DNA of 64,000 bases from Anaerococcus degeneri. Its GTDB lineage: Bacteria > Bacillota > Clostridia > Tissierellales > Peptoniphilaceae. The notes beneath the pieces were generated by a model that saw only the letters and a list, made by a program, of their open reading frames with translations, had not been told where the DNA came from and searched no databases. The stretch is from positions 103,178 through 167,177 of the forward strand of contig NZ_JAGGLO010000004.1 in NCBI RefSeq assembly GCF_017874475.1, read 5' to 3'. Positions 7,549-15,158 of this stretch are shown piece by piece (position 1 is the first letter of the stretch; each line of letters opens with the position of its first letter). A program made the position numbers and the translations under genes.

Positions 7549-9082
7549 CTTTCGGAATCTCCTTTCTAATCTCTTGTATCAGTTCTTCTTCTTGCTTTAA
7601 TTGACTGATATTTTTGTAGTAGTCCGTGCCGTTCATTTCTTTAGCTTCTTTGCTGCGTGTTGAAAATCCATTCTCTACCCTCTTTTGTGCTGCCGCTACT
7701 TCTTGGGTCGGATTGAGTAGCCCTTGGGCTGGGCCGTTCCATTCTGCGCCGCAATAAGCTTTCTTTGTAAGCGGATCGCCGAAAAATCCTGGCGCTTCAA
7801 TCCTACCTTTTGCTACTGCTTCTGTTAGCCATTCTTCATAAATCGGCTGGCAAAAATCCGCTGCTAGCCACTCGCGGTACATTCTGAAAGATTTCCAAGC
7901 TTCAAGAAGTGCTGCCCTTGAAGCGCTGTAAGAAGCATTGAAATTTTTTAGTAAAAGTTCGTAAGGGATTTCAAGGGCTGCGCCTATCTGCCTGCAAATA
8001 GCGGTAACAAAGCCGTCAAAGGCTGCGTTTGGTCTACCTGGGTTTACAATGTTTGCTTTTTCGCCCTCGTTAAGGTCTATAATTGCCCCTGGTCCAAGTT
8101 CGATAGAATTTTCTGTGTATCTGTCTACCTGTTCTTCTTCTGGCACGATCTGTCCGAATGGTGGTTCGCTGCTATAGCTTTCTTTTTCAATGAAGACTGT
8201 TAGCAATCCACTTACAACCGCAGCTACTAGCTCGGCTTCTGTATATCGTCCTAGCTGCTTTAAGCTTTCTATTACTGGGGCAAGAAGTGGCACGCCCCTT
8301 CTTTGTCCTATTCTTTCACGATTCATTAGGTGTAGTACGTTTTTTCTACCGGTGTTTTTTCCGTAAGCTTCGACTCTTACCCACTCTTCTTTTTCTGTTA
8401 AGTCTTTAGAGTTTGGGTGCCTGTTGCATATATAGTAGGCTATTGTTTCGCCGCTTTTATTACTTTCTACGCCATCTATAATATTTTTATCCTGGCTTTT
8501 ATCTTTAGGTGTGGAAATTCTATCCGCTTCTATTAGCTGTATTCTTAAATCGTAGGGCATGGCCACCCTTTCTGTTGTCGGTAATAAAACTATAACGTCG
8601 CCGGATATTAGCCAATTTAAAAAGGCTAGCTGCTGCAACTCGTAGAAATTATCAAATCTTTCTATATCGCAGCTTGTACTGTCCGCCCATAGCTTGAATT
8701 CTCTTTCGATTTTTTGTTCTAGGCTCCTTGCTTCTTTGGCTGAAATTCCTATAGCTTCGTAGTCGATTTGACTTTTTAAAAGTAAACCGCCGCCAACTAC
8801 ATTAGTTCTACAAGTTTTTACTGCACCTGTGGCAAGTGGCACGCCCATAAAAAGATCACGGCTTCTTTGCCTTAATATTGTTAAGTTGTCTTCTATATCT
8901 TCTTTATGGCTTCCGCCGTCCGCTCTCCAACCTATAAGGCTTTTTTTACTCCTAGAAGCTCCGTAGTTGCTGTATCCGGAATTCAAAATCTCTTTTACCC
9001 TGCCTAGTGCTAGGGCTTCTATTTCCCTTCTAGTGGCTTCGTTTTTCCTTTTGTTGGGTTTTAGTATATCAAATAGTCCCAT
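7529..9082 (-). CDS. Phage portal protein (lambda gpB family)
   Basis: A 517-residue protein with the lambda-type portal pattern: an N-terminal segment with GVPLATGAVKTCRTNVVGGG, a middle with HLMNRERIGQRRGVPLLAPV, and a C-terminal core with IPYELLLKNFNASYSASRAA, the family hallmark. Portals form the 12-subunit ring through which DNA is packaged and ejected. It lies between the gpW-like gene and the protease. Confidence 0.93.
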   Translation of the reverse strand: MGLFDILKPNKRKNEATRREIEALALGRVKEILNSGYSNYGASRSKKSLIGWRADGGSHKEDIEDNLTILRQRSRDLFMGVPLATGAVKTCRTNVVGGGLLLKSQIDYEAIGISAKEARSLEQKIEREFKLWADSTSCDIERFDNFYELQQLAFLNWLISGDVIVLLPTTERVAMPYDLRIQLIEADRISTPKDKSQDKNIIDGVESNKSGETIAYYICNRHPNSKDLTEKEEWVRVEAYGKNTGRKNVLHLMNRERIGQRRGVPLLAPVIESLKQLGRYTEAELVAAVVSGLLTVFIEKESYSSEPPFGQIVPEEEQVDRYTENSIELGPGAIIDLNEGEKANIVNPGRPNAAFDGFVTAICRQIGAALEIPYELLLKNFNASYSASRAALLEAWKSFRMYREWLAADFCQPIYEEWLTEAVAKGRIEAPGFFGDPLTKKAYCGAEWNGPAQGLLNPTQEVAAAQKRVENGFSTRSKEAKEMNGTDYYKNISQLKQEEELIQEIRKEIPKVEEEQN

Positions 9083-9096
9083 AGTACCACCTGTCT

Positions 9097-9345
9097 TTAA
9101 ATATCGCGTGGGACGGCAATATAAGTCCTATTGCGTCCCTTGTAGTTGTCTATCGTGTCTAATCTGTCAATTTCTTTTCGCCAATATTTTTGTTGCTCTC
9201 TTATTTCGCTTAAATTCGCCCTGGTTAAGCTTCTGCTGCCTATAGTGTAACTTTGGCTTGTAGCTACTGCCATTTCTGCTTCTAGCCAAATATTGTAGTG
9301 CTTTAGGGCCTGTTCTCTTCGAAGTTTAATTTCGCTTTTATCCAT
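9097..9345 (-). CDS. gpW-like / DUF6148-like head-tail connector protein
   Basis: An 82-residue helical protein with ATSQSYTIGSRSLTRANLSE, the conserved core of the small gpW/DUF6148 proteins usually encoded directly before the portal. In lambda, gpW binds the portal so that tails can attach. It is normal in length and position. Confidence 0.75.
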   Translation of the reverse strand: MDKSEIKLRREQALKHYNIWLEAEMAVATSQSYTIGSRSLTRANLSEIREQQKYWRKEIDRLDTIDNYKGRNRTYIAVPRDI

Positions 9346-9390
9346 CTATCTTAACCCCCCGTGATCTAATATTTTTATGGTTTATTTAAT

Positions 9391-10338
9391 TTAAAAGTTA
9401 TCCTTGACCATAAATAATTTCTCGTATTTGCTTTCGTGGCTTCCGCCCTGCATTGTTGACCTAGCCTTTGTAAATTCGTAGACTACTTCAAAATCATCTG
9501 GCATACTATATCCGCTTATTAAGACTACATTTTCTTTGCTCATTTCCTTGCACCGCTTGTAGAAGTTTTCGTAGTCTATATTGTTATTCCTATATACTTT
9601 GTTTGTATCTTTGTATGGTGGGTCTAAATATATGATTGAGTTTTTTATATTCGAAAATTCTTTATAGTCTTTGTTGTGAATCTCTAGGTTAGGGATAACC
9701 TTCATATTTTCCAAATGTACAAGCCTTTCTAATTGTTGAATTCTCAAGCTCTTGGCGGGTGTACCCCCCCCCCCCGATATTTTTTCGACTTGTTGTATTT
9801 GTTGAAGTTGCTGTAATTGAGTGATTTCTTTCTTTTCTTGTACTGCTTTTTTGAAAGTTTCGGTTTGCTTATAGCCTTCAAAGCAATCATGGTTTGCTAT
9901 TATCTTTCTTGCTAGTTTATATTTAAAATCAGAAAGCTCTTTGCTATATAGATAGTGTTTACTGTTATTTCCAAATGAATTAATTAATAGTTTTAAGTGG
10001 TCGTCTATTGTTTTATTTTCCTTATCTCTTATCTTGAAAAACTCTTCCCTGCTGCAAATTAAAGTTTTTATATATTCCCTATCTTCTGATAAGATTTTTT
10101 GTATCATCTGCCCTGGTATAGGGTCTATATCGTTATAAACTACGTTTAGGCCTTGAAGTTTACACTCTAAAGTTATAGCACCACCGCCGCCGAATAGGTC
10201 GTATATTGTTTTATCTGTGCCGAAATTCTGCTTTATAATCTCTATAATCTTTTTAGATATTTTCTTTTTACTGCCTACATACGGTAAGCCTATTGGCCTT
10301 CCTTTTCTTATTTTCTTTTTATCTAAAATCAATTTCAT
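9391..10338 (-). CDS. D12-class DNA N6-adenine methyltransferase, with a G12 phase-variation tract
   Basis: A 315-residue Dam/D12-type methyltransferase. The SAM-binding motif DLFGGGGA is at residues 47-54 and the catalytic DPPY at 239-242; the N-terminal PYVGSKKKI is also typical. It would methylate adenine in phage or host DNA. A run of 12 G on the coding strand (9764-9775) encodes Gly residues at about 188-192, between the two motifs, next to a Gln-rich linker. With 12 G the frame is open; loss or gain of one G would remove DPPY. It sits between terminase and gpW genes, unlike a standard packaging cluster. Confidence 0.9.
   Translation of the reverse strand: MKLILDKKKIRKGRPIGLPYVGSKKKISKKIIEIIKQNFGTDKTIYDLFGGGGAITLECKLQGLNVVYNDIDPIPGQMIQKILSEDREYIKTLICSREEFFKIRDKENKTIDDHLKLLINSFGNNSKHYLYSKELSDFKYKLARKIIANHDCFEGYKQTETFKKAVQEKKEITQLQQLQQIQQVEKISGGGGTPAKSLRIQQLERLVHLENMKVIPNLEIHNKDYKEFSNIKNSIIYLDPPYKDTNKVYRNNNIDYENFYKRCKEMSKENVVLISGYSMPDDFEVVYEFTKARSTMQGGSHESKYEKLFMVKDNF
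9764..9775 (-). repeat. Homopolymer G12 tract inside the methyltransferase gene
   Basis: Twelve consecutive C on the plus strand (G on the coding strand) in a genome region that is otherwise AT-rich. Such tracts slip during replication and act as on/off switches in many bacteria. The frame in this copy is ON. Confidence 0.9.
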
Positions 10339-10350
10339 TTTTGCTTTTAT

Positions 10351-12183
10351 CTATTGTCTTAACCCCCTAGATCTGACGTTTCTTTGTGGTTTGCTTGTGC
10401 TTTCCGGAATCTCTTTTTTGAGAATAGGGTTTGTAATTTCAAGCGCTGCGGTTGCGTAGTTTCTAATATCTAAAGGTTCGTTTCTTTTTATTCCTTTTTT
10501 CACTTTCCAAACGTACTGGGCGCGGCCTTTTTTGTAGCTAATAACCATCTTTTCACTTGTAAGCCCTTTGAAATATTCTTCTGTATATCCTCGGCCTTCT
10601 TCTGCCGGAAAGTGGCAATAGTTAGGCCCCGGCTCTTCTACTGCTAGCCTTTGGTAGAGTATGGCTTTTCCTGTATCTACCCCAAGGGTAAAAAGTGGTG
10701 TCTTATAGGCGTTTGACGTAGACGGTTTAGAGTAATAAGGCGTTTGCGAACCCCCTCGGCCTTTAATAGCCCATATCCTGCGATTAATTCTTTTCTTGGC
10801 AAATTTATAAACTTCTTGGGTAAAGTGTCCGCCGGAATCTATACAGGTAGAAAGAATTTTTAGTTTGCGGCCGTCTTTTGTTTCAAAGGTCCTACCTAGA
10901 AAATTATCTAAGTCTTGCCATACAGTTTCGGTTTTTAAGTCGCCGTAGATTTTTTTGTAGTAAATACCCCATGATTCTTTTTCTTCGCCCCAACCTACCA
11001 CCTCTACTTCGAAGCGGTCGTCTTGTACGTCTACCCCCGCCGTTAAGACTATTACGTCTTCTGGCACTTCGCAGCCATATTCTTCTAAGCGGTTGAATAA
11101 TTCGTCCATTTCTATTTCTTCTCCTTCTTCTTCCCAAGTTTGGCCCATTTCGGTGTTAGTCCAAGCTTTAAGTAATTCTATATTGCCTTTCTTTTTTTCT
11201 TCGTTTGCAACTAAGAATTTTTCTACAATTTCTGCCCACGATACAAAAAGCGAAGCTAGGGCATTTAAGTGAAAGCCTTTGACTGCTCGCTTCGGATACT
11301 TGAAAATAAATTTTCCTTTATCGAAGTTTGACTTCCAAGCGTATTCACTCGCTATAGCTCCGCAATGGCGGCAAGTGTATTCAATTTCCGATAAATCTTC
11401 TTTGTCGAATTTTATATAGGCCCATTCTAGCGGGTTGTATTCTCCGCAATGAGGGCAAGGAATGTTCCATTCGCCCTGGGTGCTATGATCGTATTCGACT
11501 TCAATTCTGCTTAAATCTTTAATAGTTGGCGTTGATACGCAAACTATTTTTTTGTTCCAAAAAGTAGTAAGCCTTTTTGTGGCAAGTAAAAGCGGGTCGC
11601 CTTCTGTCCCTGCTGTTACTGGGTATCTGTCAATTTCATCTGCAAGCAATATTCTTATAGGTCGGCTTGCAAGGCTCGAAGGGCTGTTAGCCCCTACCAT
11701 TGTTACATGGCCACCGGGGAAAATCTTTTGTAGGATTGTATTCCCGCTTGTCCTCGACTTATCATCTACCTTGTCTTGCAATATTGGTGTATCTCTTAAC
11801 ATGGGCGAAATTCTGTCCTTGGAAAAAGCTTCTGCCATCTGTATTGTTGGTTGTAGAATCATGATTGGGCTAGGGTCGTAGTGCATATAGTAACCTAGGG
11901 GGTTAAGTATGCAAGCGTCCGACTTGCCAATCTGTGCCGCACTCATTACTACGACTTTTTCTACTCCGACTTCGCCTATAGCGTCCATAATCTCTTTTTG
12001 GTATGGTGCTTTAGAAGTCTTCCACCTTCCGGGTTCCGCCGAAGCTTCCGGGCTAAGTCTTCTGTACTCGTCCGCCCACTCGGTAATCGTTATTGGTGGC
12101 GGCGGCTTTAAGCCGGCAAAGATTTTGCAAAGAAGATCAAATGTATTTTTTTTAATTTTTTTCTTCTTTTGTGTTTTCTTCAA
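10351..12183 (-). CDS. Phage terminase large subunit, GpA family
   Basis: A 610-residue protein of normal length for lambda-GpA-type large terminases. The ATPase part has a variant Walker A at residues 81-89 (SAAQIGKSD) and an acidic Walker B at about 181-184 (ADEI). A zinc-binding CPHCGEYNP and CRHCGA pair follows. The nuclease half starts near TAGVDVQDDRFEVEVVGWG. It cuts and pumps phage DNA into the head. It overlaps the preceding small-subunit gene by 32 bases. Confidence 0.93.
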   Translation of the reverse strand: MKKTQKKKKIKKNTFDLLCKIFAGLKPPPPITITEWADEYRRLSPEASAEPGRWKTSKAPYQKEIMDAIGEVGVEKVVVMSAAQIGKSDACILNPLGYYMHYDPSPIMILQPTIQMAEAFSKDRISPMLRDTPILQDKVDDKSRTSGNTILQKIFPGGHVTMVGANSPSSLASRPIRILLADEIDRYPVTAGTEGDPLLLATKRLTTFWNKKIVCVSTPTIKDLSRIEVEYDHSTQGEWNIPCPHCGEYNPLEWAYIKFDKEDLSEIEYTCRHCGAIASEYAWKSNFDKGKFIFKYPKRAVKGFHLNALASLFVSWAEIVEKFLVANEEKKKGNIELLKAWTNTEMGQTWEEEGEEIEMDELFNRLEEYGCEVPEDVIVLTAGVDVQDDRFEVEVVGWGEEKESWGIYYKKIYGDLKTETVWQDLDNFLGRTFETKDGRKLKILSTCIDSGGHFTQEVYKFAKKRINRRIWAIKGRGGSQTPYYSKPSTSNAYKTPLFTLGVDTGKAILYQRLAVEEPGPNYCHFPAEEGRGYTEEYFKGLTSEKMVISYKKGRAQYVWKVKKGIKRNEPLDIRNYATAALEITNPILKKEIPESTSKPQRNVRSRGLRQ

Positions 12184-12673
12184 TTTCCGCCCCTTCTTCT
12201 GGTTCTATAGAAAAAGCGGTCGGAAAGTCTGATAATTCGTTCAGTCCTTCTTCTACCGCTTCTTGTAGTATCTTATATATTTTTGTCTTGTCTTTTAAGC
12301 CAGCTAATACTGGCGATAATTTGGCGGGTATTGCCATAAGTCTTACTTTGAAGTTTGTTAGCATATCCGCCATCACTTCTTCAATCTCCGAAGATTCGTG
12401 CAAATCTCTTTGTCTAATTTTTAGATCAAGTTCTTCGTTTTGTCTTTTTGCTTTTACAAGCTTTGCCCTTTCTTCGTAGTAGTTTAAATTTTCTTCTATC
12501 TTCGAATTACCTTTTAGGTAATCTATGTAGGCGTGATTTGTTTCTAGTAATTTATAAAGGCCCGGCAATGTTTCTTCGATAATTCCTTCATCTCTTAATT
12601 GCCTAACTCGCCTTTCGCTTATATTAAGAAGCTTGGCTATAGCCTGCGTACTATATAATTTTACTTTGGCCAT
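12152..12673 (-). CDS. Terminase small subunit, Nu1-like (MerR-type winged helix)
   Basis: A 173-residue protein. Residues 5-40 (YSTQAIAKLLNISERRVRQL) form a Nu1-type winged helix-turn-helix, and residues 65-145 form a long helical region; the C terminus is acidic. In lambda, Nu1 recognises cos and recruits GpA. It directly precedes and overlaps the GpA-type gene, as expected. A different small-terminase-like gene lies just upstream. Confidence 0.82.
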   Translation of the reverse strand: MAKVKLYSTQAIAKLLNISERRVRQLRDEGIIEETLPGLYKLLETNHAYIDYLKGNSKIEENLNYYEERAKLVKAKRQNEELDLKIRQRDLHESSEIEEVMADMLTNFKVRLMAIPAKLSPVLAGLKDKTKIYKILQEAVEEGLNELSDFPTAFSIEPEEGAEIEENTKEEKN

Positions 12674-12786
12674 ACAAGCCCCCTTTTTATTTTAATTACT
12701 TTTGAATAATTATTCGTTATTGAAATTTCAAGGCCCCTAATACTTTCTAGCTTTTGAATTTCCGGAAGTGGTTCAAAATTTTTCAT
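12661..12786 (-). CDS. Small hypothetical phage protein between the two terminase small-subunit genes
   Basis: A 41-codon frame from the ATG at 12786 whose stop overlaps the Nu1-like start. The peptide (EPLPEIQKLESIRGLEIS, then NNYSKVIKIKRGLVWPK) reads like real protein. The open frame extends upstream as far as about 12855 without a stop but with no clear start codon, and includes a basic stretch with FRELKQHCGSARPEIWLG. The true start may therefore be non-standard or lost. Function unknown. Confidence 0.4.
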   Translation of the reverse strand: MKNFEPLPEIQKLESIRGLEISITNNYSKVIKIKRGLVWPK

Positions 12787-12857
12787 ACCTAGCCATATTT
12801 CGGGCCTCGCCGACCCGCAATGCTGCTTTAGTTCGCGAAAGAACCTATTTTTATTTT

Positions 12858-13604
12858 TTAGATCTCGTCAAGCTCGCCGTCCAAATCAAATTCAAAGGCT
12901 CCTTTTATCTTTTCTTTTGATAAGTCGTATCTCTGTTGATCAAGTTCTATGCGCCTACAGTCAAGCTGGTAGGTCTTTATACTATCAAGTAGCTTTATAA
13001 TCCTTCCGTGGATTCTATCAAAGGCTACTAATAGTTTTTGCTGCCTTTCAAACTTGCTGTCCCTTGTAACCGTCTTCAATGTCGGTTGCAACTTTTTCAT
13101 CTTTTCTTCACGTTCGGCCGGATCTAGTTTTTCTAATAAATCTTTTGTTGGTAAAGCTTGCATTTCTGATTCTCTCGACAAGTACAATCTATCTTCCGGT
13201 TCCTTGTCAAGTTCATCTAGCTTGCGCCTAATATCTTTTTCCTTGGCCAATAAGATTTTAAGTTCGTTCTTTAGGTTGGTTTCTGTATCTAGTGTAAGAC
13301 TTGATATATAGGCTTGGTCTTCTGGTGGTAGGTTGTCTAAATCTATGCTGCTATATCCGCCGTGGGTTTCGGCGTTTTTATTTCCTTTTGGCGCTCCTGC
13401 GCCCTCGGCGTTTTTATTTCCGAATTGTCCGCCGCGTCTTCTCTCTTTTAGTTTATCGTCCCACTTATCGCGGTACTTCCATTGACTAATTGTTGCCGGC
13501 TTTACTTTTATTTTTTCTGCAATTTCTTTAACCTCTAATCTGCCTTTTGACTTTCTATAAAGTTCAAAGGCTAAATCACGTTCAGGTCGTCTTTTTTTAG
13601 CCAT
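12858..13604 (-). CDS. PBSX/XtmA-like terminase small subunit
   Basis: A 248-residue protein. The N terminus (LAFELYRKSKGRLEVKEIAE, then KVKPATISQWKYRDKW) is the helix-turn-helix of PBSX-type small terminases. A Gly/Asn linker with repeated GNKNAE follows, and the C-terminal half is helical, as expected for oligomerisation. It is first in the late operon, after the terminator at 13.7 kb, with a strong GAAAGGAG site. It could alternatively be a packaging regulator, since a Nu1-like subunit is also present. Confidence 0.75.
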   Translation of the reverse strand: MAKKRRPERDLAFELYRKSKGRLEVKEIAEKIKVKPATISQWKYRDKWDDKLKERRRGGQFGNKNAEGAGAPKGNKNAETHGGYSSIDLDNLPPEDQAYISSLTLDTETNLKNELKILLAKEKDIRRKLDELDKEPEDRLYLSRESEMQALPTKDLLEKLDPAEREEKMKKLQPTLKTVTRDSKFERQQKLLVAFDRIHGRIIKLLDSIKTYQLDCRRIELDQQRYDLSKEKIKGAFEFDLDGELDEI

Positions 13605-13687
13605 CTTCTTTTTCTCCTTTCGCGGCCGCTTTTTTGTCTTCTTCGTTTGTTTCGCTGTTCCGATTTTTCAGCCACGGAAGAAATTAT

Positions 13688-13721
13688 AAAAAAATACGAA
13701 CTTCAATTTTTAGAAGTTCGT
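13688..13721 (-). terminator. Terminator separating early and late prophage operons
   Basis: A perfect 9-bp stem (ACGAACTTC at 13696-13704 with GAAGTTCGT at 13713-13721), followed on the minus strand by seven T. It lies after the late-regulator gene and before the terminase genes, where regulated read-through or a late promoter is expected. Confidence 0.75.
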
Positions 13722-13746
13722 TTGAATTTAGCTATTCCCGCTTGTC

Positions 13747-13840
13747 TATATACATTCTTCACTATATCTATTATAGCCTATAAATCGGGCAATGGCGGGC
13801 AATCTTTCGCCATTAGCTAAAATAATTGTGAATGTATATA
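13747..13840. repeat. 11-bp inverted repeat upstream of the late genes
   Basis: TATATACATTC (13747-13757) and its exact complement GAATGTATATA (13830-13840), 72 bases apart, flank the end of the late-regulator gene and the gap before the terminase operon. They may be binding sites for the adjacent regulator. Function is unproven. Confidence 0.4.
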
Positions 13841-14268
13841 TTATCTTCGAACTTCTTTTCTAATTTCTTTAAGGCTTCACTTCTTATGTTCTTGCATTGC
13901 CTAACGGAATAAAAGCCCCTGGCTATCTTTTCCCACCTATAATTCATGATATAGAAATCATAGATTACTTTGTGTTCGCGGTAATCTAGGCTTTGAATTT
14001 CCTTTAAGATTTCCTTGTATAGGTTATCAAGTCTTTTGTTCTTTTCTTCTAGGCTCCTTATAGTTTCGCTTATACCGTCCGGTACATTAAGCGCCAGGTC
14101 TTCTGTAATTTTTGATATATGATTCTTGGCCTTCGGCATACCGTCTAGCTGGCTGTTGCTTCTTGGCAAGTAGAATACATCTTCCAAATTATTTATAACC
14201 CTGCGATTAAGTTTTATGGCCTGCGGAATCTCTCGGCAATAATCAATGATTTCTACAACGTCTTTCAT
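13813..14268 (-). CDS. Phage late transcription regulator, DUF1492/sigma-70 region 4-like
   Basis: A 151-residue protein. The helical middle with a SLEEKNKRLDNLYKEILKEI coiled coil and the C-terminal HKVIYDFYIMNYRWEKIARG, followed by SVRQCKNIRSEALKKLEKKF, have the pattern of a region-4-like helix-turn-helix seen in DUF1492/ArpU-like phage regulators. These turn on late genes. It is the last early gene, next to the late operon, which supports that role. Confidence 0.7.
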   Translation of the reverse strand: MKDVVEIIDYCREIPQAIKLNRRVINNLEDVFYLPRSNSQLDGMPKAKNHISKITEDLALNVPDGISETIRSLEEKNKRLDNLYKEILKEIQSLDYREHKVIYDFYIMNYRWEKIARGFYSVRQCKNIRSEALKKLEKKFEDNIYIHNYFS

Positions 14269-14298
14269 AGGCGCGCCCTCTTTTTCTTTTCACTCAAA

Positions 14299-14508
14299 CT
14301 ACCTCTTTATCAAATCTTTTATAAACTCTTCTTTTGCTTGACCTATATAATCTTCAACGGCAAAGTTTATCTTTTCCGCTGCCTGTAAATTTCCTATGAT
14401 TTCATCTTCTGCGCCGGCCATCTTCAAACACTCGTCGCACACGCCGATTTTCCTATCGGCTAGAATTCTAGTATCGCAAAATTTACAAGTCTTGTATTTC
14501 TTATCCAT
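14299..14508 (-). CDS. Small zinc-ribbon protein, phage early region
   Basis: A 69-residue protein with CKFCDTR and CDECLK spaced 17 residues apart, a probable zinc knuckle, and a helical acidic C terminus. It overlaps the RecU gene by 8 bases. Function unknown; possibly a regulator or a nucleic-acid-binding accessory. Confidence 0.7.
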   Translation of the reverse strand: MDKKYKTCKFCDTRILADRKIGVCDECLKMAGAEDEIIGNLQAAEKINFAVEDYIGQAKEEFIKDLIKR

Positions 14509-15025
14509 CTATCTTGTCTTCTATGTTTTCTAAAAACATAACGCCTTTACGCCACGGGATCTCCCACCTTTTGAGGTCGTCGGCCCTGGCGGATTGTTTT
14601 CCTATAATCTCTTTCATGTTTCGCCAAACTTCCCACGGCACGAAAAAGTAACGGTCTTTTATACCGACGCACACGCCCGCTATTGCTCCAAGCTTTAAAT
14701 GTTCGTCTAATACTTCCGCTTGCTTATCTGTTATAACTTTTTTCTTGATAACTTCTGTACTGGTGTACTTGGCTTCAAAAATTATAGACCTGCCGCCTTT
14801 TAATGTTCCTTGGAAGTCCGGCTGCGCCCTGGCCGTAAATTGACCATGAAATTTTCCGCCTTTGAATTTCTTTATCACTCTAAAAGGTTCTGGCGTTTTG
14901 CTTACTGCTGCTAGTCCATAATCTATATAGTGCTTGCAAGCATACTCGATACCCTGTTCTAAGCTGTGGCCGTAGGCGTTATTCTTTAGGTTTCTATATG
15001 CTTCAAGTGCTTTTTTGTTATCCAT
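14501..15025 (-). CDS. recU: RecU-like Holliday junction resolvase
   Basis: A 174-residue protein with the RecU nuclease core: GHSLEQGIEYACKHYIDYG, then AQPDFQGTL and IIFEAKYT. The D of QPDF and the E-x-K of FEAK are the metal ligands. RecU cuts four-way DNA junctions, here probably resolving phage replication intermediates. I chose the ATG at 15025 because AAAGGAG is 8 bases before it but only 2 before the ATG at 15031. The upstream region overlaps the DnaA-box array. Confidence 0.85.
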   Translation of the reverse strand: MDNKKALEAYRNLKNNAYGHSLEQGIEYACKHYIDYGLAAVSKTPEPFRVIKKFKGGKFHGQFTARAQPDFQGTLKGGRSIIFEAKYTSTEVIKKKVITDKQAEVLDEHLKLGAIAGVCVGIKDRYFFVPWEVWRNMKEIIGKQSARADDLKRWEIPWRKGVMFLENIEDKIDG

Positions 15026-15154
15026 GTGCATAACTCCTTTTCTTGTATTGTGGATAACTCTTTCTTAACTTTGCCCTGTGGATAACTTTTATTATTTATA
15101 ATTCTACTTTGTGGATAAGTCTTACAAGCCTTTATATTTTCCCTTTGTGGATAA
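15025..15154 (-). other. Candidate replication origin: array of five DnaA boxes
   Basis: Four perfect TTATCCACA boxes (minus strand) lie at 15049-15057, 15077-15085, 15110-15118 and 15146-15154, and a TTATGCACA box, which also fits TTATNCACA, at 15025-15033. All five point the same way, 24-36 bases apart, with AT-rich DNA between. The array starts 5 bases after the HUH Rep gene ends. It is interpreted as a phage or plasmid-like origin that binds host DnaA. Confidence 0.8.
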
Positions 15155-15158
15155 GTCT

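Noticed and set aside
10904..11137. 77-codon Arg-rich frame inside the large terminase gene
   Set aside because: It lies wholly in another frame of a well-supported gene and is low-complexity basic sequence.
15025..15154. The repeated boxes as a CRISPR array or plasmid iterons
   Set aside because: Units are only nine bases with irregular spacing, and match the DnaA consensus; no spacer pattern or cas gene is present.
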